This document shows, piece after piece, positions 22,947 through 32,082 of a stretch of DNA of 64,000 nt. A program made the translations under genes and the position numbers. Source of the DNA: Amycolatopsis balhimycina FH 1894 (GTDB taxonomy: Bacteria > Actinomycetota > Actinomycetes > Mycobacteriales > Pseudonocardiaceae); contig NZ_KB913037.1 in NCBI RefSeq assembly GCF_000384295.1, positions 288,762-352,761 on the forward strand, in the 5' to 3' direction. Positions within the stretch are counted from its first letter, which is position 1. The number at the start of each line of letters is the position of its first letter. The notes below the pieces were generated by a model. The model worked only from the letters and a program-made list of their open reading frames with translations. It did not search any database and was not told where the DNA came from.

Positions 22947-23969
22947 ATGACCGCCCCAGAACAAGCCGCGGTGCTCGTCGACCCCGACGAGCACCGCGGC
23001 GGGACCGGCACCGCCCGGTTCGTGCTCAGGAAAGTCGTCGAAGCCGCCGTCAGCATCCTGCTGGTGATCGTGCTGTTCTTCTTCCTCTTCCGGCTGCTGC
23101 CCGGCGATCCCGTCGCGACCATGGTCCGCGAGCGGCCCACCGGCCCGAAACAGCTCGCCGAGCTGCGCGAACAGCTGGGCGTCGACAAGCCGGTGCTGGT
23201 GCAGTTCGGCCAGTACCTGGGGGGCCTGCTGCACGGCGACCTCGGCACCTCCTACCTGGTGCGCGGCCGCCCGGTCGCCGACATGATCGCCGAACGGCTC
23301 TGGCCGACCATCCTGCTCGTCGGCAGCGCCACCGTGCTCGCCGTCGTCCTCGGGCTCTGGCTCGGCACCCGCGCGGCCTGGCGCCGCGACAGCGCGTTCG
23401 ACCGCACCCAGACCGGCATCGCCCTCACCCTCTGGTCGGTCCCGCAGTTCTGGCTCGGCCTGATCCTGCTCGTCGCCACCAACGGCCTGTTCCCCAGCCG
23501 CGGCATGCACTCCCCGGACGCCGCCCCCGACGTCTTCTCCCAGACCCTCGACGTGCTGCATCACCTGGCCCTGCCGTGCGTGACGCTGCTGGCGGTGTTC
23601 TACGCGCAGTACATGCTGATCATGCGCTCGTCGCTGCTGGGGGAGATGAACGCCGACTACCTCACCACCGCCCGCGCCAAGGGCCTGCGCGACGACCTCG
23701 TCCGCCGCCGCCACGCCGTGCCGAACGCCCTGCTGCCCACGGCCACGCTGGTGTTCATGCAGTTCGGCATGGTCGTCTCCGGCGCCGTGTCGGTCGAAGC
23801 CGTGTTCAGCTGGCCCGGCCTCGGCCAGCTGACCTACGACGCCCTGCACGGCCCGGACCTGCCGGTGCTGCAAGGGGTCTTCGTCGTCCTCGCCGGTGCC
23901 GTCGTGCTGATGAACCTGCTCGCGGAACTGCTCTACCGCGTGCTCGACCCGAGGGTGCGCACCTCATGA
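22947..23969 (+). CDS. ABC peptide-importer permease (DppB-like)
   Basis: The product is 340 aa with six transmembrane helices. The first is near 30-50, followed by the conserved RLLPGDPVATMV periplasmic motif of DppB/OppB permeases. The cytoplasmic EAA loop DYLTTARAKGLRDDLVRRRH couples to the ATPase. It starts two bases after the binding-protein stop and overlaps the next permease by ATGA. Forms the translocation pore with the following gene product. Confidence 0.93.
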   Translation: MTAPEQAAVLVDPDEHRGGTGTARFVLRKVVEAAVSILLVIVLFFFLFRLLPGDPVATMVRERPTGPKQLAELREQLGVDKPVLVQFGQYLGGLLHGDLGTSYLVRGRPVADMIAERLWPTILLVGSATVLAVVLGLWLGTRAAWRRDSAFDRTQTGIALTLWSVPQFWLGLILLVATNGLFPSRGMHSPDAAPDVFSQTLDVLHHLALPCVTLLAVFYAQYMLIMRSSLLGEMNADYLTTARAKGLRDDLVRRRHAVPNALLPTATLVFMQFGMVVSGAVSVEAVFSWPGLGQLTYDALHGPDLPVLQGVFVVLAGAVVLMNLLAELLYRVLDPRVRTS

Positions 23970-24871
23970 CCACCACCGAGACCATCGAATCGCCCCGCGC
24001 GATCGCCTGGCGACGCCGCCGGCGGGCGGTGACCAGGACCTGGCGCGAGTTCGCCACCCAGAAGGGCGCCCTCGCCGGCGTGCTCCTGCTCGCCGTCACC
24101 GTCGTCATGGCCCTCCTGCTGCCGTTGATCAGCGACGAAGAGGGGCTGGACGTCACCAAGGCCGACGGCGGCCCGCTCAACCCGCCCAGCGGCCGCTTCT
24201 GGCTCGGCACCGACATCGACGGCCGGTCCGTGCTGCTCATGACGCTGTGGGCCGCCCGGATCTCCCTGCTCGTCGGGTTCTCCGCCACCCTCCTGTCGGT
24301 GCTCATCGGCACGCTCATCGGGATCACCGCCGCCCACTTCGGCGGCTGGACGTCCACGATCCTGATGCGGTTCACCGACTTCTTCCTGGTGCTGCCGTCG
24401 CTGGTGCTGGCGATCGCGCTCTCGGCGGCGCTGCCGCACGGCGTCTTCACCGTCATCGTGGCGATCGGGCTCACCGCGTGGCCCGGCACCGCCCGGCTGG
24501 TCCGCGCCCAGACGCTCACCATCGAAAGCCGCCCCTACATCGAACGCGCCCGGGCACTGGGCGGGGGACACCTGCACGTCGTCGGCAAGCACGTCCTGCC
24601 CGGTGTGCTGCCGCTCGTGCTGGCCAACACCACCCTCGTCGTCGGCAACGCCGTCATCGCCGACGCCACCCTGGCCTTCCTCGGCGTCGGCAACCCGAAC
24701 GCCGTGTCCTGGGGCACGATGCTGGAGACCGCGCTCAACAACGGCGCCGTCACCCGCGGCGCCTGGTGGAACCTGCTCCCGCCGGGCATCGCGATCGTGC
24801 TCGTCGTGCTCTGCTTCACCCTGGTCGGCCGGGGCCTGGAGACCGTGCTCAACCCGAGGTTGAAGAAGTGA
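23966..24871 (+). CDS. ABC peptide-importer permease (DppC-like)
   Basis: The product is 301 aa with about six transmembrane helices. It has a long basic N-terminus (AWRRRRRAVTRTWREF) and the DppC-type motif FWLGTDIDGRSVLLMTLWAAR (about 73-93). The EAA loop is YIERARALGGGHLHVVGKH. The ATG overlaps the previous stop and the stop overlaps the GTG of the ATPase gene, so the operon is translationally coupled. Pairs with the DppB-like permease. Confidence 0.93.
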   Translation: MTTTETIESPRAIAWRRRRRAVTRTWREFATQKGALAGVLLLAVTVVMALLLPLISDEEGLDVTKADGGPLNPPSGRFWLGTDIDGRSVLLMTLWAARISLLVGFSATLLSVLIGTLIGITAAHFGGWTSTILMRFTDFFLVLPSLVLAIALSAALPHGVFTVIVAIGLTAWPGTARLVRAQTLTIESRPYIERARALGGGHLHVVGKHVLPGVLPLVLANTTLVVGNAVIADATLAFLGVGNPNAVSWGTMLETALNNGAVTRGAWWNLLPPGIAIVLVVLCFTLVGRGLETVLNPRLKK

Positions 24872-26517
24872 CCCCGCTGCTGCAGCTCAAGGACCTCACC
24901 GTCACCTACACCACGGCGGGCGGGGACGTCCCGGCCGTGCGCGGGGTCGACCTCACGCTCGACCCCGGCGCCACCCTCGGCGTCGCCGGCGAGTCCGGGT
25001 CGGGCAAGTCCACCGTCGCGATGAGCGTGCTGCGCCTGCTGCCGCGCTCGGCGAAGATCGACGGCGAGATCCTCCTCGGCGGCGAAGACGTCGCCGCCAT
25101 GAAGTGGGGCCGCCTGCGCGCGGTCCGCTGGGCCGAGGCCTCGGTGGTGTTCCAAGGCGCCATGCACGCCCTCAACCCGGTCCGCAGGATCGGCGAGCAG
25201 ATCGCCGAACCGCTGCGGCTGCACCACGCCGAGGGGAAGGTCCCCACCGACGCCGAGGTCGACGCCCGCGTCACCGAACTGCTCACCCAGGTCGACCTGC
25301 CCCCGGGCCGCGCCGGCGCCTACCCCCACGAGCTGTCCGGCGGGCAGAAGCAGCGCGTCATGATCGCCATGGCCCTGGCCTGCTCACCCCGGCTCATCAT
25401 CGCCGACGAGCCGACCACCGCCCTCGACGTCATCGTCCAGGCCCAGGTCCTCGACCTGCTCTCGCGGCTGGTCGCCGAGCAGGGCATCGGGCTGATCATG
25501 ATCAGCCACGACCTGTCCGTGCTCGCCGCCACCTGCGAACGCATCGCCGTGATGTACGACGGGCGGATCGTCGAAGAAGGCCTCAGCGCCGAGGTGATGG
25601 GCGCGCCCCGGCACGAGCACACCCGGGCACTGGCGGCGGCGTTCCCGACCGTCGGCGACCCGGTGTCGCGCTTCGCCCCGGCCACCAGCACCCCGCTGCC
25701 CCCCGAACCCGCGGACCGCGTCGCCGGCGGGGAGCCCCTGCTGGCCGCGGAGAACCTGCGCGTGTCCTTCCGCGACCGCACCGGCAAGCGCATCGACGCC
25801 GTCGCCGGCGTCGACCTCACGGTGTCGCGCGACGAGATCGTCGCCCTGGTCGGCCAGTCCGGCTCCGGCAAGACCACCCTCGCCCGCACCCTGCTCGGCC
25901 TGCAGAAACCCGACTCCGGCGTGGTCCGCTACGCCGGGAAGCCCGTGCCGTCCGGCGGCGCCGGCCTCAAGGCCTACCGCCGCCAGGTCCAGCTGGTCCT
26001 GCAGGACCCGACCAGCGCGCTGAACCCCGCCCACACCGTGTACGAGGCCGTCGCCGAAGGCCCGCGGATCCACCAGCTCGCCGACGAGCGGACCGTCGTC
26101 CACCGCGCCCTGGAGGCCGCGGAACTGCGGCCCGCCGAGAAGTACGCCGACCGTCTCCCGCACGAGCTCTCCGGCGGCCAGCGCCAGCGCGTCGTCATCG
26201 CCGGGGCACTGGCCCTCGAACCGTCGGTGGTGGTGGCCGACGAGCCGGTCGCATCCCTCGACGCGTCCGTCCGCGGTGAGATCCTCGGCCTGCTGCTGCG
26301 GCTGCGCCGCGAGCTCGGCCTCGCCGCGCTCGTCATCACCCACGACCTCGGCCTGGCCTGGAACATCGCCGACCGCGTCGCCGTGATGTACCGCGGCGAG
26401 CTCGTCGAAACCGGGACGGTGGAACAGGTCCTGCTCGACCCGCACCACGAGTACACCAAGTCACTGCTGGCCGCCCTGCCCGGCGGCACCGCCCAGCGCC
26501 GCACCGTCGGGAGCTGA
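24868..26517 (+). CDS. ABC peptide-importer ATPase, fused DppD-DppF type
   Basis: The product is 549 aa with two nucleotide-binding domains. Half one has Walker A GESGSGKST (about 45), signature LSGGQKQR and Walker B LIIADEPTTALD. Half two, from about 290, has GQSGSGKTT, LSGGQRQR and VVVADEPVASLD. Both match oligopeptide/dipeptide ATPases, which are usually two genes (D and F) and are fused here, as is common in actinobacteria. The start is GTG, overlapping the permease stop (GTGA). Energises the importer. Confidence 0.94.
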   Translation: MTPLLQLKDLTVTYTTAGGDVPAVRGVDLTLDPGATLGVAGESGSGKSTVAMSVLRLLPRSAKIDGEILLGGEDVAAMKWGRLRAVRWAEASVVFQGAMHALNPVRRIGEQIAEPLRLHHAEGKVPTDAEVDARVTELLTQVDLPPGRAGAYPHELSGGQKQRVMIAMALACSPRLIIADEPTTALDVIVQAQVLDLLSRLVAEQGIGLIMISHDLSVLAATCERIAVMYDGRIVEEGLSAEVMGAPRHEHTRALAAAFPTVGDPVSRFAPATSTPLPPEPADRVAGGEPLLAAENLRVSFRDRTGKRIDAVAGVDLTVSRDEIVALVGQSGSGKTTLARTLLGLQKPDSGVVRYAGKPVPSGGAGLKAYRRQVQLVLQDPTSALNPAHTVYEAVAEGPRIHQLADERTVVHRALEAAELRPAEKYADRLPHELSGGQRQRVVIAGALALEPSVVVADEPVASLDASVRGEILGLLLRLRRELGLAALVITHDLGLAWNIADRVAVMYRGELVETGTVEQVLLDPHHEYTKSLLAALPGGTAQRRTVGS

Positions 26518-26524
26518 CGCCGTA

Positions 26525-26557
26525 CCGGGCCGAAACCCGGCACTGCGGGAAACCCGC
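26525..26557 (+). terminator. Tandem small hairpins after the importer operon
   Basis: CCGGG (26,525-26,529) pairs with CCCGG (26,536-26,540), and GCGGG-aaa-CCCGC follows at 26,545-26,557, just after the ATPase stop. They are weak but suitably placed as an intrinsic terminator in a high-GC genome. Confidence 0.4.
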
Positions 26558-26587
26558 TCAGGTGCGGTGTGTAACCTCCGAACGGAA

Positions 26588-28123
26588 ATGGCGACCACCA
26601 CCGACCCCGCGCAGACCCCCTCGGCCGGACTGGCCGAGCGGCTCCGCGTGCCCTCGCGATTCCCGTACCGCACGATCGCGATGGGCACGGTCGGAAGCAC
26701 CCTGCTCATGATCGCCGCGCTCGGTGCGGGCGGCATCCTGATCTCCGACCCCGTGCTCGGCCACGGCCCGCTGTCGTGGGTCCGCTACGGCCACGGCCGC
26801 ATGCTCGCCAACGCCGTGCTCTACACCGGCTTCGGCATGATCGTCTGGGCCTGGGTCCGGCTCGGCCGCTACGTGCTCGCCGGCCGCGTCGGCAGCCGCC
26901 CGGTCCTCGTCGCCGCCGGCTGCTGGATGGCGCCGCTGCTGGTCTCGCCGCCGCTGTTCACCCGCGACGTCTTCTCCTACCTCGGCCAGGGCGCCCAGCT
27001 GCTCTACGGGCTCGACCCGTACGCCAACGGCCCCGCCGAGCTCGACGTGCTGCCGAACGTCGTGCAGAACGTCCACCCGCTGTGGCAGACCACGCCGGCG
27101 CCGTACGGGCCGCTGTTCCTGCTGATCTCCAAGGGCGTCGTCGCCACCAGCGGCGACAACATGATCCTCGGCGTCATCCTCATGCGCGTCGTGCTGCTCG
27201 CCGGCCTCGCCGGGACGCTGTGGGCGCTGCCGCGGCTGGTCAAGCACCTCGGCGGCAAGCTCCCGGTCGCGCTGTGGCTCGCGGTGGCCAGCCCGATGAT
27301 GGTCATCCACCTCTTCGGCGGCCCGCACAACGACCTGATGATGCTCGCGTTCCTCACCATCGGCGTCCTCGCCGCCCTGGAACGCAAGCACGTCGCCGCG
27401 GTCGTCCTGGTCACCATCGGCATGCTCATCAAGCCGACCGCGGCGATCGCCCTGCCGTTCATCGTCTGGATGTGGGCCAACCACATGGCGGGCGAGTCCA
27501 AGGTCCGCAACTTCCTGCGCGCGGGCGCGGCGTCGGTCGGGCTGTTCCTCCCGGTGTTCGTCGCGGGCACGTGGATCTCGCTCGGCTCGCTCAACCTCGG
27601 CTGGTGGTCCGGGCTCAAGGCCCCGCAGCTCATCGCGAACTGGCTCAACATCCCCACCGGCATCGGCGAGGTGTTCTACAACCTCGTCCACCTGATCGTC
27701 GACGTCCAGGTGTCCCCGTTCGTCACGGTCGCCCGCGCGGCGGGCATGCTGGTCCTGATCGGCTTCGGCGCCCGCCAGTGGTGGCTCGCCCGCGGCGGCG
27801 GCACGGAGGCCGTCTACCGGGCCGGCATCTCCCTGCTCGCGGTGGCGATCCTCATGCCGCCGACCCTGCCGTGGTATCTGACCTGGGGTTTCGTCCTGCT
27901 GTCGGCGTTCAAGTGGCAGCCCCGCCACCTGGCGCTGGTGGTGGCGGTGTCGGTGTTCGTGACGCTGGTGTACTACCCGACGGGCGAGCAGGCCCTCTAC
28001 GACTGGTGGTTCATCGCCCTGGTCGTGGTGGCGAGCCTCTACTCGGCGGCGTCCCTGCTGCGCCCGGACCCCCTCGGCCTCATCGACGCCTGGCGCCGCC
28101 CGGAGAAGTTCCTCCGCGACTGA
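26588..28123 (+). CDS. mptB: Polyprenol-phosphomannose-dependent alpha-(1,6)-mannosyltransferase (MptB-like)
   Basis: The product is 511 aa with about 11-13 transmembrane helices, the GT-C fold. The first periplasmic loop carries the acidic motif in PPLFTRDVFSYLGQGAQLL (Asp about 121), the catalytic metal/base position of GT-C enzymes. LYGLDPYANGPAELDVLP and FGGPHNDLMM are also characteristic of the MptA/MptB group. In Corynebacterineae these enzymes extend the alpha-1,6-mannan core of lipomannan; Amycolatopsis makes related lipoglycans. Start ATG at 26,588. Monocistronic, ending just before palindrome copy B. MptB rather than MptA is a guess. Confidence 0.8.
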   Translation: MATTTDPAQTPSAGLAERLRVPSRFPYRTIAMGTVGSTLLMIAALGAGGILISDPVLGHGPLSWVRYGHGRMLANAVLYTGFGMIVWAWVRLGRYVLAGRVGSRPVLVAAGCWMAPLLVSPPLFTRDVFSYLGQGAQLLYGLDPYANGPAELDVLPNVVQNVHPLWQTTPAPYGPLFLLISKGVVATSGDNMILGVILMRVVLLAGLAGTLWALPRLVKHLGGKLPVALWLAVASPMMVIHLFGGPHNDLMMLAFLTIGVLAALERKHVAAVVLVTIGMLIKPTAAIALPFIVWMWANHMAGESKVRNFLRAGAASVGLFLPVFVAGTWISLGSLNLGWWSGLKAPQLIANWLNIPTGIGEVFYNLVHLIVDVQVSPFVTVARAAGMLVLIGFGARQWWLARGGGTEAVYRAGISLLAVAILMPPTLPWYLTWGFVLLSAFKWQPRHLALVVAVSVFVTLVYYPTGEQALYDWWFIALVVVASLYSAASLLRPDPLGLIDAWRRPEKFLRD

Positions 28124-28135
28124 GGCTCCCGCGCC

Positions 28136-28194
28136 AAGTCCGTGAATGGCACATTGAGGGACTTAGAGTCCCTCAATGTGCCATTCACGGACTT
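28136..28194. repeat. Dispersed palindrome, copy B
   Basis: Perfect 28-bp arms (28,136-28,163 and 28,167-28,194) flank the loop TAG; the core is GTGAATGGCACATTGAGGG. It lies between the convergent ends of the mptB-like gene and the PPOX-family gene, so it can act as a bidirectional terminator. See copies A, C and D. Confidence 0.95.
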
Positions 28195-28203
28195 CAGCAG
28201 GGT

Positions 28204-28614
28204 TCAGGCGGAACCGGTCCAGCCGCGCCAGGTGTGGATCTCCGTCGCGACCACCGCGTGCTCCGGCGGCCGCTCCGCGTACTGCTCGTACTTCGCGACC
28301 AGCCACGAAACCGGCTCGGCACGCTCCGCATCGGGCAGTACCCGCGCGACGCCGTCCGCGCGGGCCCACCACAGCCGCGACCAGTCCTCGGCGTAGCCGT
28401 CCGCGAGGAAGCACACCGCCGGGTTCTCCGCGATGTTCCGCAACCGGCGCAGTGCCGGCGACGACTTCGGCTTGTGGTCCACCGCGAACACCACCGTGTC
28501 GCCCCGCACCGCGAACGTCACCGGCACCAGGTGCGGCACCCCGGAAGCCGACGCCGTCGCCAGCCGCGCGACCCGTGCCGCGGCGAACCGGGCCCTGGCC
28601 TCTTCCGGGGTCAT
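28204..28614 (-). CDS. PPOX-class probable F420-dependent oxidoreductase
   Basis: The product is 136 aa, with the split beta-barrel of the pyridoxamine-oxidase-like family: FAAARVARLATASASGVPHL at the N-terminus, FAVDHKPKSSPALRRLRNI in the middle and WSRLWWARADGVARV. This pattern is that of the Rv0121/TIGR03668-type proteins, which bind F420 or flavin. The substrate is unknown. The start overlaps the stop of the LD-carboxypeptidase gene (ATGA), so it is the last gene of the S9-S66-PPOX operon. Confidence 0.87.
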   Translation of the reverse strand: MTPEEARARFAAARVARLATASASGVPHLVPVTFAVRGDTVVFAVDHKPKSSPALRRLRNIAENPAVCFLADGYAEDWSRLWWARADGVARVLPDAERAEPVSWLVAKYEQYAERPPEHAVVATEIHTWRGWTGSA

Positions 28615-29510
28615 GTCAGCGCCGGGGAGTCGAACGTGAGCGTCCCCAGATCCGCGTCCAAGGTCACCGGCACGCCCAGCGGCAACGTCGGCGACGACGG
28701 CACGTGCCCGACGCCGAACTCCTCGAGGATCGGCACACCCAGGGGCCCCAGCCGGTCCACCATCAGCGACCGCACCTGAGCCGGGTCACCGCACGCCGTC
28801 CACGAACCCAGCACGATCCCGCGGACCCCGGTGAACCAGCCGGCGCGCAGCAGCTGCGTCAGCATCCGGTCCAGCCGGTACACGTGCTCCGTCACGTCCT
28901 CCAGCAGCACCACCGCGTCCCGCGCCGACCCCTGCTCCGGCGTCCCGAGCCCCGCCGCCAGCAGCGACAGGTTGCCGCCCGTCAACACCCCCGATGCCCG
29001 GCCCGGCACCAGCGCCGAACCGCCGCGGACCACCAGGTTCCGCTCCGGCTCGAACAGGGAACACCGCAGGTGCGCCTGCGCGAAGTCGTCGAACAACGCG
29101 GTCGCCGGCAGCGGCGAGAACAAACTGGACAGTCCCAAGTGGACATCCACCGCCCGGTGCAACGCCGTGGCGTCCGAAGACCCGGCCAGCACCTTCGGGC
29201 CCGCCTCCCGCAACGCCGCCCAGTCCACCAGGTCCAGCATCCGCTGGACGCCGTACCCGCCCCGGGCCGCCATGACGCACCGCACGCCGGGGTCCAGCCA
29301 CGCCTCGGTGAACTCCGCCGCCCGCGCCGCGTCCGGGGCCGACAGGTACCGCGGCGTCCCCGGTTCCGCCCGCACGCACGGCCCGACCCGAACCTCGACG
29401 CCCCAGCCGCGCAGCACCGGCAGCGCCTTCTCCAGCAGCTCCGCCGGCACCGGCCCGGCCGGCGCCACCAGCGCCAGCGTGTCGCCGGCCCGCAACCGCG
29501 GCGGCCTCAC
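28611..29510 (-). CDS. S66-family LD-carboxypeptidase
   Basis: The product is 299 aa. The S66 nucleophile region is KVLAGSSDATALH (Ser about 112), preceded by ARGGYGVQRMLD. The acid/base partners lie in GGNLSLLAAGLGTPE and VGHVPSSPTLPLGVP (Glu and His). S66 enzymes cleave the L,D-bond between meso-DAP or Lys and D-Ala in murein tetrapeptides (LdcA), or act on peptide-nucleotide antibiotics (MccF). The start is GTG overlapping the S9 peptidase stop (GTGA). Coupling with an S9 peptidase suggests peptide or cell-wall turnover. Confidence 0.9.
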   Translation of the reverse strand: MRPPRLRAGDTLALVAPAGPVPAELLEKALPVLRGWGVEVRVGPCVRAEPGTPRYLSAPDAARAAEFTEAWLDPGVRCVMAARGGYGVQRMLDLVDWAALREAGPKVLAGSSDATALHRAVDVHLGLSSLFSPLPATALFDDFAQAHLRCSLFEPERNLVVRGGSALVPGRASGVLTGGNLSLLAAGLGTPEQGSARDAVVLLEDVTEHVYRLDRMLTQLLRAGWFTGVRGIVLGSWTACGDPAQVRSLMVDRLGPLGVPILEEFGVGHVPSSPTLPLGVPVTLDADLGTLTFDSPALT

Positions 29511-31426
29511 CGCGACAGCTCCAGCCGCGCCACACCCGGCGTGTCGAAGCCGAACACCTGGCCGTAGAACGACAATTCCGCCTCCAGCGCCGCCACGATC
29601 GTCTCCGCCAGCCGGAACCCGTGCTGCTCCCCGGCAAACCGCTGGTAGGCGTACGGAATCCCCCGGCCCGCCAGTTCCGCGACGAACCGGTCCGCCTGCT
29701 CCGGCGGGCAGATCCGGTCCTCCAGGCCCTGCTGGAACAGCACCGGCCCGGCCAGCGACCCCGTGTTGGCCAGCGGCGACCGCTCGAGGTACCGCTGCCG
29801 GGTCGCCGGCAACGGGCCGATGAGCCCGTCCAGGTAGCGCGACTCGAAGTCGTGCGTTTCGCCCTCGGTGCCGGTCCACCCGGCCAGGTCCAGCACCGGG
29901 TACATCACCGTGCCCGCCCGGTACGTCTTCGTCGTGGTCAGCGACGCCGCCGCGGTGAACCCGCCCGCACTGCCGCCGCGGATCCCCAGCCGGGCGCCGT
30001 CCGCGAGCCCGGCCGCCACCAGCGCCTCGGCCACCGCGACGCAGTCGGCGACGTCCACCACGCCCCACTGCTCGCGCAGCCGTTCCCGGTAGGCACGCCC
30101 GAACCCCGTCGACCCGCCGTAGTTCACCGCCGCCACCCCGATGCCGCGGCTGGTGAAGTACGCGATCTCCAGATCGAGCATCGGGAGGTGCTGCCCGGTC
30201 GGGCCGCCGTGGACGTCCACCAGCAGCGGCGGCCGCTCGCCGTCGGGGGCCGCGAACTCCGGATTCCGCGGCGGGTACAGGACCACCGGCACGATCTCGC
30301 CGTCCGGCGTGCTGAACACCCGCTCCTGCGGCACCGGCAGGAACGCCGAGGGCAGCTCCGGCTGCGGCGTCAGGTCCGTCACCGCGCCGCCGGGGGAAAC
30401 GCGCACGACAGCGGCTTCCCGCGCCGGACCGCCCGCCACGCCCACGACCGCATCGCCGAGCGCCGCGAACGCCGTGCTCGACCAGGCCGTCAGGTCCCCG
30501 GCCAGCGGCGTCACCGAGCCGTCCGCCTCGTCGAGCACGGCCAGCCGCCCCGACGCCAGCACCGCGTGCCGCCCGCCGCCGAGCGGCGCGAACCACCGCG
30601 ACCCGGGCTTCCACAGCGGCCCGCCCAGCTCCCGCTCCACCGGCGCGACGTTCACCACCGATCCGTCCAGCCCGACCCGGTGAAGGTTCCACCAGCCGTC
30701 CGGGTCGAGCAGCGCCAGCAACGCCGAGGGCGTTTCCCACTCGACCTGGCACACCGCGACGTCCGCGCCGCCGGCCAGCACCCGGTGCGGCCCGAACGAG
30801 CCGTCCTCGGCGACGGGCGCGACGCACAGCTCGGTGCCGTCCCACGGCATCGCCGGGTGGTCCCAGCCGAACCAGGCCGCGTGCCGGCCGTCCGGCGACA
30901 GTTTCGGCACGGTCAGGAACCGGTGGCTCGCGGCCAGCACCCGCTCCGCCCCGCCGGAAAGCGCGATCGCCACCAGCTCCCGCTCGACGTCGGAGGGACG
31001 CGGGCCGGCACTCCGCTCCCGCACCGCCCACACCTCGCCGGGCCGTCCCGCCCGCAGATCGCCGTAGCGGACGCCCTGAGGCTCCGGCGGGTCCGGTGTG
31101 AGCGGCACGACTCCGGTTTCGCTCTGCGCGTACACGCGCTGATCGGCCCAGTGCGTGAACACCACCACGCCACTGGCCACCGCCCACGGCCGCCCGCCGT
31201 ACTCGTGCAGCCGGTTGCGGACGTTCCACGGCGCGCCCAGCACGTCCTCGGTCCCGCCGGGCACCGCCCGCACCAGCTCGACCCGGCCCTGCTCACCGGG
31301 CCGCGCCTCGGCCCACCACACCTCGTCCCCGACGACGTCGAGCCACTGCGGGCCGCCGCCGGCGGCGGCCACCTCGGCGGCGGTGATGGGCGAGGACCAG
31401 GTTCCGTACGGGGAGATCCGAGACAC
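29507..31426 (-). CDS. S9-family prolyl-oligopeptidase-type peptidase
   Basis: The product is 639 aa. A seven-bladed beta-propeller precursor region (about 1-370) is followed by the alpha/beta-hydrolase catalytic domain. The nucleophile motif is GIRGGSAGGFTAAAS (Ser about 480), the acid lies in QQGLEDRICPPEQ and the histidine in GEQHGFR. The substitution pattern is that of the S9C acylaminoacyl-peptidase group. Cytoplasmic; no signal peptide. First gene of a three-gene operon with S66 and PPOX genes. Confidence 0.92.
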   Translation of the reverse strand: MSRISPYGTWSSPITAAEVAAAGGGPQWLDVVGDEVWWAEARPGEQGRVELVRAVPGGTEDVLGAPWNVRNRLHEYGGRPWAVASGVVVFTHWADQRVYAQSETGVVPLTPDPPEPQGVRYGDLRAGRPGEVWAVRERSAGPRPSDVERELVAIALSGGAERVLAASHRFLTVPKLSPDGRHAAWFGWDHPAMPWDGTELCVAPVAEDGSFGPHRVLAGGADVAVCQVEWETPSALLALLDPDGWWNLHRVGLDGSVVNVAPVERELGGPLWKPGSRWFAPLGGGRHAVLASGRLAVLDEADGSVTPLAGDLTAWSSTAFAALGDAVVGVAGGPAREAAVVRVSPGGAVTDLTPQPELPSAFLPVPQERVFSTPDGEIVPVVLYPPRNPEFAAPDGERPPLLVDVHGGPTGQHLPMLDLEIAYFTSRGIGVAAVNYGGSTGFGRAYRERLREQWGVVDVADCVAVAEALVAAGLADGARLGIRGGSAGGFTAAASLTTTKTYRAGTVMYPVLDLAGWTGTEGETHDFESRYLDGLIGPLPATRQRYLERSPLANTGSLAGPVLFQQGLEDRICPPEQADRFVAELAGRGIPYAYQRFAGEQHGFRLAETIVAALEAELSFYGQVFGFDTPGVARLELSR

Positions 31427-31504
31427 GTCCCGAGGCTAGCGGGCCCGCGAACCATGGGGCGGCGGATGCCGATCATGCGCCGGTGGCCTAGGGTCGACAG
31501 TGCT

Positions 31505-32080
31505 ATGTCTCGCGTAATCCACGTCTTCCGCCAGCCGGATCGGTTCGTCGCCGGCACCGTCGGCGAGCCCGGCGATCGTACTTTCTACCTCCAGGCGTCC
31601 GAGGACGTGCGCACGATCAGCGTCACCATCGAAAAACAGCAGGTCGTCGTCCTCGCGGAGCGTCTCAGCTCACTGCTCGAGGAAGTCGCCAGCCGCTTCG
31701 GCGCCGACGTGCCCGACGACGTCCCCGACGACCTCGTCGACGTCGACCCCCTCACCGTGCCGGTCGAGGAGGAGTTCCGCGTCGGCACCATGGGGCTGGG
31801 CTGGGACGCCGACAGCAGCGCGGTCGTCATCGAGCTGCTCGCCATCACCGAGGGCGAGGTCGACGAAACGGTCGTGCTCGACGACACCGAGGAAGGCCCG
31901 GACGCCGTCCGCGTCTTCCTCAGCCCGGCCGCCGCCCGCGCCTTCGCCGAGCGCGCCGACCGCGTCGTCAACGCCGGTCGCAAACCGTGCCCGCTGTGCG
32001 GCGAGCCGCTCGACCCGGCCGGGCACATCTGCCCCCGGCAGAACGGCTACCGGCGCGACACCGACGCGGGCGAAGACTGA
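31505..32080 (+). CDS. DUF3090-family protein with zinc ribbon
   Basis: The product is 191 aa. The conserved start (MSRVIHVFRQPDRFVAGTVG), an acidic middle (about 60-140) and a C-terminal zinc ribbon CPLCGEPLDPAGHICP identify the actinobacterial DUF3090/YjbQ-like family. In many actinobacteria it sits with the SCO1664-family gene, as here (start 3 bp downstream), often near mycothiol genes. Biochemical role unknown. Confidence 0.92.
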   Translation: MSRVIHVFRQPDRFVAGTVGEPGDRTFYLQASEDVRTISVTIEKQQVVVLAERLSSLLEEVASRFGADVPDDVPDDLVDVDPLTVPVEEEFRVGTMGLGWDADSSAVVIELLAITEGEVDETVVLDDTEEGPDAVRVFLSPAAARAFAERADRVVNAGRKPCPLCGEPLDPAGHICPRQNGYRRDTDAGED

Positions 32081-32082
32081 CC

